From Roseibium sp. TrichSKD4 (lineage in GTDB: Bacteria > Pseudomonadota > Alphaproteobacteria > Rhizobiales > Stappiaceae), in NCBI RefSeq assembly GCF_000148725.1, contig NZ_GL476311.1:255501-319500 (forward strand): a DNA stretch of 64,000 nt. Reading direction: 5' to 3'. Positions 43,943 to 52,105 of the stretch are shown here, in pieces. Each line of letters begins with the position of its first letter. Position 1 is the first letter of the stretch. The notes under the pieces are model-generated. The model worked only from the letters and a program-made list of their open reading frames with translations, made no database searches and was not told where the DNA came from. The translations under genes and the position numbers were made by a program.

Positions 43943-44535
43943 TGACTGCCCAACCCCACCGAAAGCCGATCACCGGCCCGTTCATCCTGACGGTCAGTGG
44001 CAATTACTTTGACTATGACAATCCGGATCAGTCTGATTTCGGCATTCGTGATATTGCACACGCCTTGTCAAATATCTGCCGGTTCGGCGGTCACTCTCTA
44101 CGGTTTTACTCCGTTGCCGAGCATTCGGTTCATGTGTCGCGTCTGGTTCCCAAAGAGGATCAGCTTGCCGCTCTTTTGCATGATGCGCCAGAAGCCTTTA
44201 TCGGCGATATGCCCAAGCCGCTCAAGGAAACCTTGAGCGATTACCAGCGTCTGGAAGAGCGGATTGAAAAGGCCGTCATGGCGCGGTTCGGCATCCCGCT
44301 CCCCTTGCCGCAATCGGTCAAGCGGGCTGATGTTCAAATGCTGCGCACCGAGCAGCTTCACATCATGAATAACAATGACGACTGGCATTTCACCTATGGC
44401 GAGGAACCTGTCGATCTCGCTGACCTTGGTATCACCGGGCTGGGATTGTCTCCAGATGAGGCCGCGAACCTGTTCATCTGCCGTTACGCGGAGCTGCGTC
44501 TGGAGGCAAACGAATACCAGGAGCATTCTGAATGA
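43942..44535 (+). CDS. HD-domain phosphohydrolase (YfbR-like)
   Basis: 197 aa with the HD metal-binding pattern: His in YSVAEHSVHVSR and H80-D81 in ALLHDAPEAFIGD. It resembles YfbR/YfdR-type 5'-nucleotidases that cleave deoxynucleoside monophosphates; phage copies probably adjust nucleotide pools. ATGA overlaps on both sides place it firmly in the operon. Confidence 0.88.
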   Translation: MTAQPHRKPITGPFILTVSGNYFDYDNPDQSDFGIRDIAHALSNICRFGGHSLRFYSVAEHSVHVSRLVPKEDQLAALLHDAPEAFIGDMPKPLKETLSDYQRLEERIEKAVMARFGIPLPLPQSVKRADVQMLRTEQLHIMNNNDDWHFTYGEEPVDLADLGITGLGLSPDEAANLFICRYAELRLEANEYQEHSE

Positions 44536-45212
44536 ACCAGTCGATCATCAAGCGTATTCGGGCTCTTCTGGCAAAAGCCTCCAGCACGTCGAGTATTCAT
44601 GAGGCAGAGGCTTGTTCGGCCAAGGCTCATGAGCTGCTTGCCAAACACAATCTGGCGCTTGCCGATATGGCAGAGGAAGAGGCACCTGACCGGATGGTTT
44701 GGGAGACGCCGACCGGTATGCCGGATGCATGGGTTCGGTCTGTATGGTCAGCTGTAGCTGTCGCGTATTTCTGCAAACCGCTTCAGCGCACTGTTGGCAG
44801 CAAGAAGACCATCGAGCTGGTCGGCGCACCACACAATGTCGCGGTCAGCATCGAGATGAGCAAGTACCTTGTGACGACAGTCCGCAAGCTTGCGAGAAAC
44901 TTCTCCAGCAATAGTCGCAGGCAGCGTCAATTTTGCAATGGAGCTGCCGCCAAACTCAGTGTGCGTCTCCATGACATTGCACAGGCCAAGCGCGCTCCGG
45001 CAGACGGAGCCAGGACAACATTGCCAGCGGTCTATGACACCGAGAAACGGCTCAATGAAGAACATGTCGCACGGCTGTATGGTGAGCTGACGAGTTCCAG
45101 AGCATGGATACCGCGCACAACCTATGCATTCACGGCTGGCGCAATCGCTGCCGGTGAAATCGGCCTAAATGAGCAGGTTTCGAAGCCCGAAGCTGCCTTG
45201 CAGCTGACATGA
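44532..45212 (+). CDS. DUF2786 domain phage protein
   Basis: 226 aa. The N-terminal DUF2786 segment is clear (IIKRIRALLAKASSTSSIHE, AEACSAKAHELLAKHNL). The rest is basic and contains a Ser/Arg-rich stretch and a Tyr-containing helix near the C-terminus. DUF2786 occurs widely in phages; function unknown. Confidence 0.82.
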   Translation: MNQSIIKRIRALLAKASSTSSIHEAEACSAKAHELLAKHNLALADMAEEEAPDRMVWETPTGMPDAWVRSVWSAVAVAYFCKPLQRTVGSKKTIELVGAPHNVAVSIEMSKYLVTTVRKLARNFSSNSRRQRQFCNGAAAKLSVRLHDIAQAKRAPADGARTTLPAVYDTEKRLNEEHVARLYGELTSSRAWIPRTTYAFTAGAIAAGEIGLNEQVSKPEAALQLT

Positions 45213-45239
45213 ACTGATAACGGCAGAAAGGAAACCACC

Positions 45240-45506
45240 TTGACCGTACTCAAAAAAGACCCGTCTTGGGCCTGCAGTTATCTTCACAATGGCGGAAGAT
45301 ACAGCGTCACCATCTGCCACAATGATCCTGACCAGCTTTTTGCGCAAATGAGCGCCGTTCTGGACGAGTTTTCGATAGACGGCTGGGCTGCTGGATATGT
45401 CACATCCGCTGCTGACCTCGAACAGGGGGTGGAGGAAGCTCAAGCCGAACCAGTTCCTGAAGCATATCGGGAATGGGTTGAGCGCCACCGTCGGAAAGTC
45501 AATTGA
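45240..45506 (+). CDS. Small hypothetical phage protein
   Basis: 88 aa from a TTG start with AGGAAA upstream. Acidic C-terminus (SAADLEQGVEEAQAE). Not recognised. Confidence 0.5.
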   Translation: MTVLKKDPSWACSYLHNGGRYSVTICHNDPDQLFAQMSAVLDEFSIDGWAAGYVTSAADLEQGVEEAQAEPVPEAYREWVERHRRKVN

Positions 45507-45515
45507 GGCCGGGTT

Positions 45516-45695
45516 ATGACAGTCGAACCAGACTTGCCATTCATGGCATATGCCCCCGAGCCTGAGCTGATCCCTTATGACGATGATGTCAATTGGACTG
45601 GCCTGTTTGATCGGTACGGGCGCAAAATCACACGGCAGCCGGAACCGGTCGGGTTTGTCCCAGCTGGATTCAGGGCGAAAGGAACAAACGCATGA
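45516..45695 (+). CDS. Very small hypothetical phage protein
   Basis: 59 aa (starts MTVEPDLPFMAYAPEPE, ends GFRAKGTNA). Starts 10 nt after the previous stop and overlaps the next gene by 4 bp (ATGA), which supports a real gene. Not recognised. Confidence 0.55.
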   Translation: MTVEPDLPFMAYAPEPELIPYDDDVNWTGLFDRYGRKITRQPEPVGFVPAGFRAKGTNA

Positions 45696-45910
45696 CCTTG
45701 CCACCTGAACGACTTGGCGACAAAGGCCAGCGCTACGAGGTTCACTGCGTTGGATATCCAGAACGGGCTGACAACATCATCGGCTGGACCGGAACCCGCG
45801 AAGGGGCGATTGAGCTGGGTCTTTCGACCCTGAAAGCGCCAAGCGCCTCGATTGTCTACACGCTGGATAGGGAGACCGACGCGATCTTGGATAGAAACAT
45901 GCGTGGGTAG
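45692..45910 (+). CDS. Small hypothetical phage protein
   Basis: 72 aa with an ATGA overlap. The sequence GQRYEVHCVGYPERADNIIG suggests a small alpha/beta fold. Not recognised. Confidence 0.55.
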   Translation: MTLPPERLGDKGQRYEVHCVGYPERADNIIGWTGTREGAIELGLSTLKAPSASIVYTLDRETDAILDRNMRG

Positions 45911-45920
45911 AGGAACTCAA

Positions 45921-46295
45921 ATGCAAGAAACCGTTTCGATGAATGCCTATCGCTCTGTTCGGGATGAGCGTGACGAGCTTGAATGCAGGGTCCAAGAACT
46001 TGAAGCTATTCTGAAAGCCAATTTTTCATTTCCGACGGATTGGAAATTAGGTAGCCTTCAGGCTGATTTGTTGAGGCATTTGATAAGCTGCAATGTGGCC
46101 TCTTTTGATAGTATCTCCAGCATTGTTTGCTCGGCTGCAGATGACGTTCCTTGCGAGCGCGCAATCCGCAGTTTGATCGGATTGTTGCGGAAAAGACTGG
46201 CACCACTTGGAATACGCATTAAGAACAATCGTGGCGTGGGATGGTGGCTTTCTGATGCCGATAAAGCGAAAATTCGCTCGCTGTCCTCCAAATAG
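45921..46295 (+). CDS. Winged-helix protein with N-terminal coiled coil, possible late regulator
   Basis: 124 aa from the ATG at 45921. A short coiled coil (RDERDELECRVQELEAILK) precedes a domain like the OmpR/PhoB winged helix (LQADLLRHLISCN...AIRSLIGLLRKRLAPLGIRI...GVGWWLSD), without a receiver domain. It is more A+T-rich than its neighbours. It is the last gene before the late-operon module at 46354 and could regulate it; this is inference from position. Confidence 0.65.
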   Translation: MQETVSMNAYRSVRDERDELECRVQELEAILKANFSFPTDWKLGSLQADLLRHLISCNVASFDSISSIVCSAADDVPCERAIRSLIGLLRKRLAPLGIRIKNNRGVGWWLSDADKAKIRSLSSK

Positions 46296-46353
46296 CGGTC
46301 GGTACTGAAGAGAACGCAGATCCATCTGATTGGATCTACGGCCGTCAGACATC

Positions 46354-46428
46354 TGCACCGGAACAGTTCCGGCGCATTTTCCGAGTAAATTCAGCATCCT
46401 CGCCTCAACATTTTAATTTGTTGAGGCG
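46354..46428 (+). promoter_or_regulatory. Late-operon module A: palindrome terminator plus SD-sequestering hairpin
   Basis: Hairpin TGCACCGGAA-CAG-TTCCGGCGCA (one mismatch) followed by TTTT, 46354-46380. Exactly 30 nt after TTCCGG comes a second hairpin: stem CGCCTCAACA / TGTTGAGGCG (46401-46410, 46419-46428), whose 3' arm holds the GAGG Shine-Dalgarno of the endolysin gene (ATG at 46434, 7 nt away). Module B at 55006-55079 has the same layout. Confidence 0.7.
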
Positions 46429-46433
46429 TTTTC

Positions 46434-47633
46434 ATGTCGATTGTCCAAACCTTGCGCCAAGGCGGCGGTGAGACCCTTGATATCCAGCCAGCGATTGATG
46501 CAGCTGCGCTCAGGATCAGTTGTAGTGCGCTGGTTCTTGGGGCGATAATTCAGGTGGAAAGCGGCGGCAAGGCATATGACAGTCAGGGCCGCCTGATCAT
46601 CCTTCCCGAACGGCATATCTTCTATCGCAAGCTCCCGAAGGGTCTGCGCGGTCAGGCCATGCGCATGGGGCTGGCCGTCAAGCGCTGGTCTCGTGCGAAC
46701 TATCGCGGTCTCGGCAAGGCTGGCTCTGATGCCCGCTGGGAGCTGATGGAGGACTTCGCCAAGGTCAATGAGGAGGCTGCGCTGCAATCTGCCAGCTATG
46801 GCGGCCCGCAGATCATGGGGTTCAACTACAAGGTCTGCGGGTATGCCAGCGTTACGGATTTCGTGCTGGCCTTTGCTGAAAACAATCTTAACCAGATCGA
46901 CGCCTTCATCCGGTTTCTGGAACGCTCCGGCCTGTCTCAGGATTTGAGAGAGGCAGATTTCGAGGCGATTGCCCGCCGCTACAATGGTCCGGGTCAGGTC
47001 AAACACTATGCGGCATTGATGCGCCGTGCCTATGCCAAACTGGGCGGAGATCAGTCCGACACCCACAAGGATGTCAACCTGCTCAAGCTCGGTTCGGAAG
47101 GGTATCGGGTCGAAGCACTGCAAAAGCGGCTTGCCAGCCTTGGCTATACACTGCGCCCCGATGGTGACTTTGGCCCGGCGACCAAACGGGCCGTTGTCGG
47201 ATTTCAGGTGGATCACGGTTTGACGCCCGATGGTGTTGTCGGACCCAAAACCCAAGAGGCGTTGGAAGCCGCCGTGCCGGTCAACCAGCAGCCGGGATCC
47301 AGCCGCGAGGGTTTGACTGTGAAGGATCTGCGCAAGAGCGGGTCGCAGACCGTTAAAAACGCGGACCGTCTAACGCAGATTGGCGCGGCTGTTATCGGAA
47401 CCAGCGCTGCTGCAACCGGCCTTGAAGAAACCGGCAACGGGGTTTTGGGCGGGCTTGGCGAAGTGACCAACACCCTGCAGGCGATCCGTGCCCAGGTCGA
47501 ACCACTCCTTGAACTGATTTCCCAGAACCGCTGGATGGCGTTTGCCGCAATTGGTCTGGCTGTTGTGATCATCGCCAATCGGATCAAAGCGCGCCGTCTT
47601 GAAGATGCGCGGAACTGGAGGCATCTGGGATGA
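46434..47633 (+). CDS. Endolysin: N-acetylmuramidase + peptidoglycan-binding domain + C-terminal TM
   Basis: 399 aa. The N-terminal N-acetylmuramidase domain (DUF3380 type; about 25-200) has the catalytic Glu region VLGAIIQVESGGKAYDSQGR and the segment GGPQIMGFN. A PG_binding_1 domain (about 218-280; LKLGSEGYRVEALQKRLASL, DGDFGPATKRAVVGFQ) follows. A linker and a hydrophobic helix at about 367-385 (WMAFAAIGLAVVIIANRI) with a basic tail end the protein. A C-terminal membrane segment on an endolysin is unusual. It overlaps the holin gene by 4 bp. Confidence 0.88.
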   Translation: MSIVQTLRQGGGETLDIQPAIDAAALRISCSALVLGAIIQVESGGKAYDSQGRLIILPERHIFYRKLPKGLRGQAMRMGLAVKRWSRANYRGLGKAGSDARWELMEDFAKVNEEAALQSASYGGPQIMGFNYKVCGYASVTDFVLAFAENNLNQIDAFIRFLERSGLSQDLREADFEAIARRYNGPGQVKHYAALMRRAYAKLGGDQSDTHKDVNLLKLGSEGYRVEALQKRLASLGYTLRPDGDFGPATKRAVVGFQVDHGLTPDGVVGPKTQEALEAAVPVNQQPGSSREGLTVKDLRKSGSQTVKNADRLTQIGAAVIGTSAAATGLEETGNGVLGGLGEVTNTLQAIRAQVEPLLELISQNRWMAFAAIGLAVVIIANRIKARRLEDARNWRHLG

Positions 47634-48058
47634 GCATTCTGGTGAGCCTTGGTGCCCGATTGCTCGGGTTTTTGGGAGGCAGTGCAGCTGATAGGTTTCT
47701 GTCTCATCTGGAGCGGCGGGCAGAACTTCAAAATGGGCGCGAACGTCTGAAGACGGAAGTGACGCTGGAGACTATCCGCGCTGAGCTTGCTGCCCGCCAA
47801 GCTGCCCGTGACATTGTTCTTGCCGAACAGGGATGGTGGGTCACGGCTTTGATCCGTCCCGCCTTTGCATGGCCGATTGTCATTTGGTCCGGAGCTGTTG
47901 TTGCTGACAGCCTGTTTCAGTTTTCGTGGAATGTGGCAGCGCTGCCGTCTCCCTTGTCTGAATGGGCGGGATGGATTGTAGGTGCCTATTTTCTGACCCG
48001 TCCGTTTGAAAAGGCTGCGCGCGGGTTTGTAACCAAGGGACAAAAGACCAATGGATGA
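47630..48058 (+). CDS. Holin-like protein (3TM holin family)
   Basis: 142 aa with an N-terminal hydrophobic region, a charged helix (HLERRAELQNGRERLKTEVT), and two hydrophobic segments (ALIRPAFAWPIVIWSGAVVA and LSEWAGWIVGAYFLTRPF). This layout matches the 3TM phage holin family seen in GTA and Mu-like phages. Forms membrane lesions for lysis. Overlaps the next gene by 8 bp. Confidence 0.82.
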   Translation: MSILVSLGARLLGFLGGSAADRFLSHLERRAELQNGRERLKTEVTLETIRAELAARQAARDIVLAEQGWWVTALIRPAFAWPIVIWSGAVVADSLFQFSWNVAALPSPLSEWAGWIVGAYFLTRPFEKAARGFVTKGQKTNG

Positions 48059-48383
48059 GGGTCTGAGCTGGGATGCCTTGAAGGGGCTTGCTGTTGCTTT
48101 TGCGTTTTTGGTGTCTGTTGGCACCATTGCCATGGGCTACGGCAAATTGCGCTCGCGTGTCGAGGCCAATGAACGCCGGGCGGAGATTGCCGAACGACGG
48201 GCCGAGCGGGCGTGTGAGAAAGTCGATGTGGAAGCTGCCAAGCTTGCTGCCTTCCGTGAGCAGGCCGTTCGCGAATTCGTCTCCATAGAAACCCTTGGAG
48301 CATTGGAACAGCGGATCATCAGCGCCGTTGACCGCCTTGCTGACCGGCTGGATCGTCTCTTTGAGACCAAGAGTGACGGGTGA
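48051..48383 (+). CDS. Membrane-anchored coiled-coil protein, possible inner spanin
   Basis: 110 aa: an N-terminal transmembrane helix (ALKGLAVAFAFLVSVGTIAM) followed by a long, highly charged coiled coil (RRAEIAERRAERACEKVDVE and onward). This is the topology of inner-membrane spanins or lysis accessory proteins. No outer spanin was recognised nearby, so the role is inferred from position in the lysis cluster. Confidence 0.65.
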   Translation: MDEGLSWDALKGLAVAFAFLVSVGTIAMGYGKLRSRVEANERRAEIAERRAERACEKVDVEAAKLAAFREQAVREFVSIETLGALEQRIISAVDRLADRLDRLFETKSDG

Positions 48384-48390
48384 GAGCTGA

Positions 48391-48891
48391 ATGGCAAGCG
48401 GCGAAGACAAAAAGCGCGAGGCCCGCAAGCAGTTTGTGTTTGAGCGCAAATCGGTTCCGGCTGTCGCGCTCTCCCTCAAACTCTCTGAAAGCACTGTCCG
48501 CCGCTGGAAACGGGAGGCCAAGGAAAAAGGCGATGACTGGATGGTCGCCCGGTCCGTTCACACGATTGCCGGTGAAGGGCTCAACAAGATCGTTGCCATG
48601 GTGATTGAGGATTTCGTGATCCTTACGCAGGCAACGATTGAGGAGCTGAAACAGGACGGGACCATTGAACCGAAGGACAAGGCAAAGGCGCTTGTCCTTC
48701 TGTCCGACAGCATGTCCAAGGCGGTTGCGGCTGCTGGCCGTCTTGCGCCTGATCTCAGTGAACGCGGCATTGCCCTTAGGGTCATGCAGGATCTGATGAG
48801 CTTCGTGGCTTCGGAGTTTCCCGAGCATGCGCCCGCCATTCAGGATATTTTTGAACCGTTCAAGGCTTTTCTGATGGAGGCTTATGAATGA
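48391..48891 (+). CDS. DUF1804 family protein, small terminase subunit
   Basis: 166 aa. An N-terminal HTH (VPAVALSLKLSESTVRRWKR) and helical C-terminus fit DUF1804, which occupies the small terminase position in Mu-like phages. It would recognise the packaging start and hand DNA to TerL. ATGA overlap with the large terminase gene. Confidence 0.85.
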   Translation: MASGEDKKREARKQFVFERKSVPAVALSLKLSESTVRRWKREAKEKGDDWMVARSVHTIAGEGLNKIVAMVIEDFVILTQATIEELKQDGTIEPKDKAKALVLLSDSMSKAVAAAGRLAPDLSERGIALRVMQDLMSFVASEFPEHAPAIQDIFEPFKAFLMEAYE

Positions 48892-50537
48892 GCTTTTTGA
48901 AGATCCGCCCGACGCGGAAGATTTCCGACCGGGAATTCAAGGAAGAGCTGGCAAAGGTCTATGAAACCTTCAGCCAGCAGATTGCCCTACAGGTTGATGC
49001 CTTCCCGGTAGATGATCAGGCGCGGCGGGAACGCCTGAAGTGTGTTCGCGACCCTGAGACCGGCTACCGGTATTTTGCAGAAACCTACTTCCCGCATTAT
49101 CTGACTTCTGCCCCGAGCCGCCTTCACCAGACCCTATATGAGGTTCTGCCCGAGATCGTTCGAAGCAAGCAAGGCAAACGGGAGCTGGTGATTGCCCCGC
49201 GCGGATCGGCCAAGTCCACGCACTGTTCGCTGATGTTCCCGCTCTGGTGCATTGTCACCGGGCGCAAACATTACATCACGCTGTTCATGGATGCCTTTGA
49301 ACAGGCTGCTGTCATGATTGAGGCGCTGAAGGCGGAACTGACGGCCAACCCGCGTCTTCGGTATGACTTCCCGGACGTGTTTGGCGAGGGGCGCATGTGG
49401 CGCGAGGGCGTCATTGTCACCCGCAACAACGTCAAGGTGGAAGGCTTTGGCACGGGCAAGAAGGTCCGTGGCCGTCGCCACGGGGCACACCGGCCTGATC
49501 TTGCCATCTTTGATGATGTGGAGAACGACGAAAACGTCCAGAACCCCAAACAGCGCAACAAGCTGGAAAACTGGATCCTGAAGGCCGCGCTCAAGCTTGG
49601 CCCGCCGGATGGCTCCATGGATGTGTTCTTTGCCGGAACGGTTCTGCACCATGATGCGGTGATTGTCCGTTTTGCAAAACGTCCCGGCTGGAGCGTTCGC
49701 GAGTTCCGCGCCATTCTGACATGGCCAGACCGGATGGACCTTTGGGATCGCTGGGAAGAAGCCTATCTCAATGATGGCGAGGTGGAAGCGGAGGCCTTTT
49801 ATTCTGCACACCGATCAGAAATGGATGCGGGCGCAGTTCTGAACTGGCCGGAAGTGCATTCGCTTTACCGGCTGATGCTTGAAAGAGCGGCAAGCCATGC
49901 CGCCTTTGAAAGCGAATATCAGAACAACCCGATTGACGAGGATAATCCGTTCCAGGACTTGATCTGGTGGGTACAGGTCAAACGGGAGTGGTTGTTCTTC
50001 GGGGCGATTGACCCCTCGCTCGGCAAGAAGAACCGCAACCGGGACCCGTCCGCCATCCTGATCGGTGGGTATGACCGGGCGAATAATGTCCTTGACGTGG
50101 TAGAGGCGTCGATCCGCCGCCGTCTGCCTGACATGATCATAGCGGATGCAATTGCCTTCCAGCGTGATTACCGCTGCCAGCTCTGGTTTGTCGAAGCGGT
50201 CCAGTTCCAGGAGCTTTTGCGCACGGACCTCATGAAGGAAGCGGCACGGCTGGGACTGGCCATGCCCTGTATCCCGATCAGTCCGATTGCCGACAAGGAG
50301 CTGCGGATCGAGCGGCTGCAGCCTCCGGTCCATGCTGGCCTGATCCGCTTCCACCGATCCCAAAAGGTTTTGCTCGATCAGCTGCAGCAATGGCCGAACG
50401 GCGATCACGATGATGGGCCGGACTGTCTGGAAATGCTCTGGACGCACACGCTCGAAAAGGCAGGCAGTTCCTTGTTGTCATCCACGGTTTCTGCCGGGCC
50501 GCTCCGGGGCCAGTCCTTTGAAGGATACAGGTTATGA
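48888..50537 (+). CDS. Phage terminase large subunit (Mu gp28-like)
   Basis: 549 aa. N-terminal ATPase: Walker A-like LVIAPRGSAKSTHC (about 100-113) and Walker B LAIFDDVEND (about 204). C-terminal RNase H-like nuclease: GAIDPSLGKKNRNRDPSAIL with catalytic Asp, plus later acidic residues (LWFVEAVQF). Motor for headful packaging. ATGA overlap with the portal gene. Confidence 0.93.
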   Translation: MSFLKIRPTRKISDREFKEELAKVYETFSQQIALQVDAFPVDDQARRERLKCVRDPETGYRYFAETYFPHYLTSAPSRLHQTLYEVLPEIVRSKQGKRELVIAPRGSAKSTHCSLMFPLWCIVTGRKHYITLFMDAFEQAAVMIEALKAELTANPRLRYDFPDVFGEGRMWREGVIVTRNNVKVEGFGTGKKVRGRRHGAHRPDLAIFDDVENDENVQNPKQRNKLENWILKAALKLGPPDGSMDVFFAGTVLHHDAVIVRFAKRPGWSVREFRAILTWPDRMDLWDRWEEAYLNDGEVEAEAFYSAHRSEMDAGAVLNWPEVHSLYRLMLERAASHAAFESEYQNNPIDEDNPFQDLIWWVQVKREWLFFGAIDPSLGKKNRNRDPSAILIGGYDRANNVLDVVEASIRRRLPDMIIADAIAFQRDYRCQLWFVEAVQFQELLRTDLMKEAARLGLAMPCIPISPIADKELRIERLQPPVHAGLIRFHRSQKVLLDQLQQWPNGDHDDGPDCLEMLWTHTLEKAGSSLLSSTVSAGPLRGQSFEGYRL

Positions 50538-52105
50538 GTTCGAAAAAAGGAAAGAAAAAAGGTCGCACGATCAATCCGACTTCGGACAGCAAGCTGATTG
50601 CCACGGTCGAAAACGACATCACCATTCCAAAATACTCGGATGCCCTGAAGCTTGGGGATCCAACAATTACCGCCAAGGGCGAAGATAAGGGTCTGAAGCT
50701 TTATGACGAAGTATTGCGTGATGGCCGAATTCGATCTGTGTTCAACAAGCGCCTTGGAAAGGTTACACGACGGGAATGGGTGGTCCGCCCTGGTGGGGAA
50801 CGTCCCGTTGACATCAAGGCTGCGGAAGAAATCGAGCGGATCCTGAAAGGCCTGCCTTTTGACGCGATTTGCAAGTCGTTGCTCGGAGCGATCATGAAGG
50901 GGTTCGCTATCTCCGAGATCCTGTGGGATCGCACGGAGGATGGTTTGATCGCGCCGGTAGGTATCAAATCCCACAATCCCTCCCGTTTTGTCTTCGACAA
51001 GGACTGGAATCCGCGTCTTCTCACGCAAGACGACATGAAGGAAGGGGTGCAGCTCCCTGTGCGGAAGTTCATTGTTCACCGCTTTGATGCAGAAGGGAAC
51101 AATGCTTACGGGCTGGGCCTTGGCTCAACCTTGTTCTGGCACGTACTCTTCAAGCGGGAAGGTGTTGCGTTCTGGATGAAGTTCATGGACAAGTTCGCAG
51201 CTCCCATTCCCTTTGCCCGTTATCCGTCCGGCACACCAAAGCCGGAGCAGGATGCGCTTTACAATCTTCTGGTCAATATGGTGCAGCGCGGTGCGATCAT
51301 TGCGCCTCTTGGCACGGAGATTGAGTTTTTGGAGGCAACGCGCGCCGGAGACGCTGGCTTTGAGAGCTGGTGTCGGTATTGGGATGAGCAAAGCGCTGAA
51401 GTTGTTCTTGGCGGCAATCTGACAACCGGAGCGAAGGGACAGGGCTCGCGGGCAGCTTCCCAGACCCATGCCGATGAGGCGGATGCAATTGTTGATGATG
51501 ATGCAGACCAGCTGTCGGCCACATTGAATGACACGTTGATCCGTTGGATCTGCGATGCGAACTGGAGCGATGCAGTGCCGCCAACCGTTTGGCGGCCCCG
51601 CCCAAGGAATGAAGCTGAAGAAGTAGAGCTTGGGCGAAAGCGTTACTGGAAACAGCAGTCGGCAATCAGGGTGCTTGAAGCTGTTCGGCTTCAGGGATAT
51701 GAGCCGGAAAATCTGGAAGAATGGCTTGGAGAGGCGCTGGAAACCCCTGTTGTGCAGGCCAAGCTTCCGTTGCCAGCGGCAACACCTGCCAAATCCGGTG
51801 CGGAAGATGCAAGTTTTGCAGAAAGCTCGGGCCCGGTAGATTTTCTAACGGACCAACTGGCCGAGCTTGCCAGTGATCCAACTGAAGACTGGCTTGAGCA
51901 AATCCGTCAAAAGCTGTCGGGTGCATCCAGTTTTGCAGAAGCCTCCAAGGGGCTGCTGGAGCTTTATCCGGATCTTGATATCGACCCGATGGGCAATGTG
52001 CTTGGCGATGCCTTTGCGCTTTCGGAGCTGATCGGCAGGTCCGATGTTTTTGACGAGACAGGCATCTATCCCGCACAGCCAAAAGGCTCAAAAAAAAAGA
52101 CCTGA
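50534..52105 (+). CDS. DUF935 portal protein (Mu gp29-like)
   Basis: 523 aa matching DUF935 portal proteins: KLYDEVLRDGRIRSVFNKR, KGFAISEILWDR, YGLGLGSTLFWHVLFKREGV, SWCRYWDEQSAEVVLGGNLT. Forms the dodecameric head portal. It ends in a Lys-rich tail encoded by an A9 run, where the last in-frame codons are AAA AAA AAG ACC TGA. See the slip-site entry. Confidence 0.93.
   Translation: MSSKKGKKKGRTINPTSDSKLIATVENDITIPKYSDALKLGDPTITAKGEDKGLKLYDEVLRDGRIRSVFNKRLGKVTRREWVVRPGGERPVDIKAAEEIERILKGLPFDAICKSLLGAIMKGFAISEILWDRTEDGLIAPVGIKSHNPSRFVFDKDWNPRLLTQDDMKEGVQLPVRKFIVHRFDAEGNNAYGLGLGSTLFWHVLFKREGVAFWMKFMDKFAAPIPFARYPSGTPKPEQDALYNLLVNMVQRGAIIAPLGTEIEFLEATRAGDAGFESWCRYWDEQSAEVVLGGNLTTGAKGQGSRAASQTHADEADAIVDDDADQLSATLNDTLIRWICDANWSDAVPPTVWRPRPRNEAEEVELGRKRYWKQQSAIRVLEAVRLQGYEPENLEEWLGEALETPVVQAKLPLPAATPAKSGAEDASFAESSGPVDFLTDQLAELASDPTEDWLEQIRQKLSGASSFAEASKGLLELYPDLDIDPMGNVLGDAFALSELIGRSDVFDETGIYPAQPKGSKKKT
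52093..52099 (+). other. Candidate -1 frameshift site A AAA AAG
   Basis: The heptamer A AAA AAG lies in the correct phase in the portal frame (codons 52094-52096, 52097-52099), 3 nt before the stop. A -1 shift leads straight into the MuF-like frame, which has no ATG, GTG or TTG before 52237. A GGCA/AGCG - CGCT/TGCC stem-loop (with bulge) can form just downstream. Confidence 0.5.
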
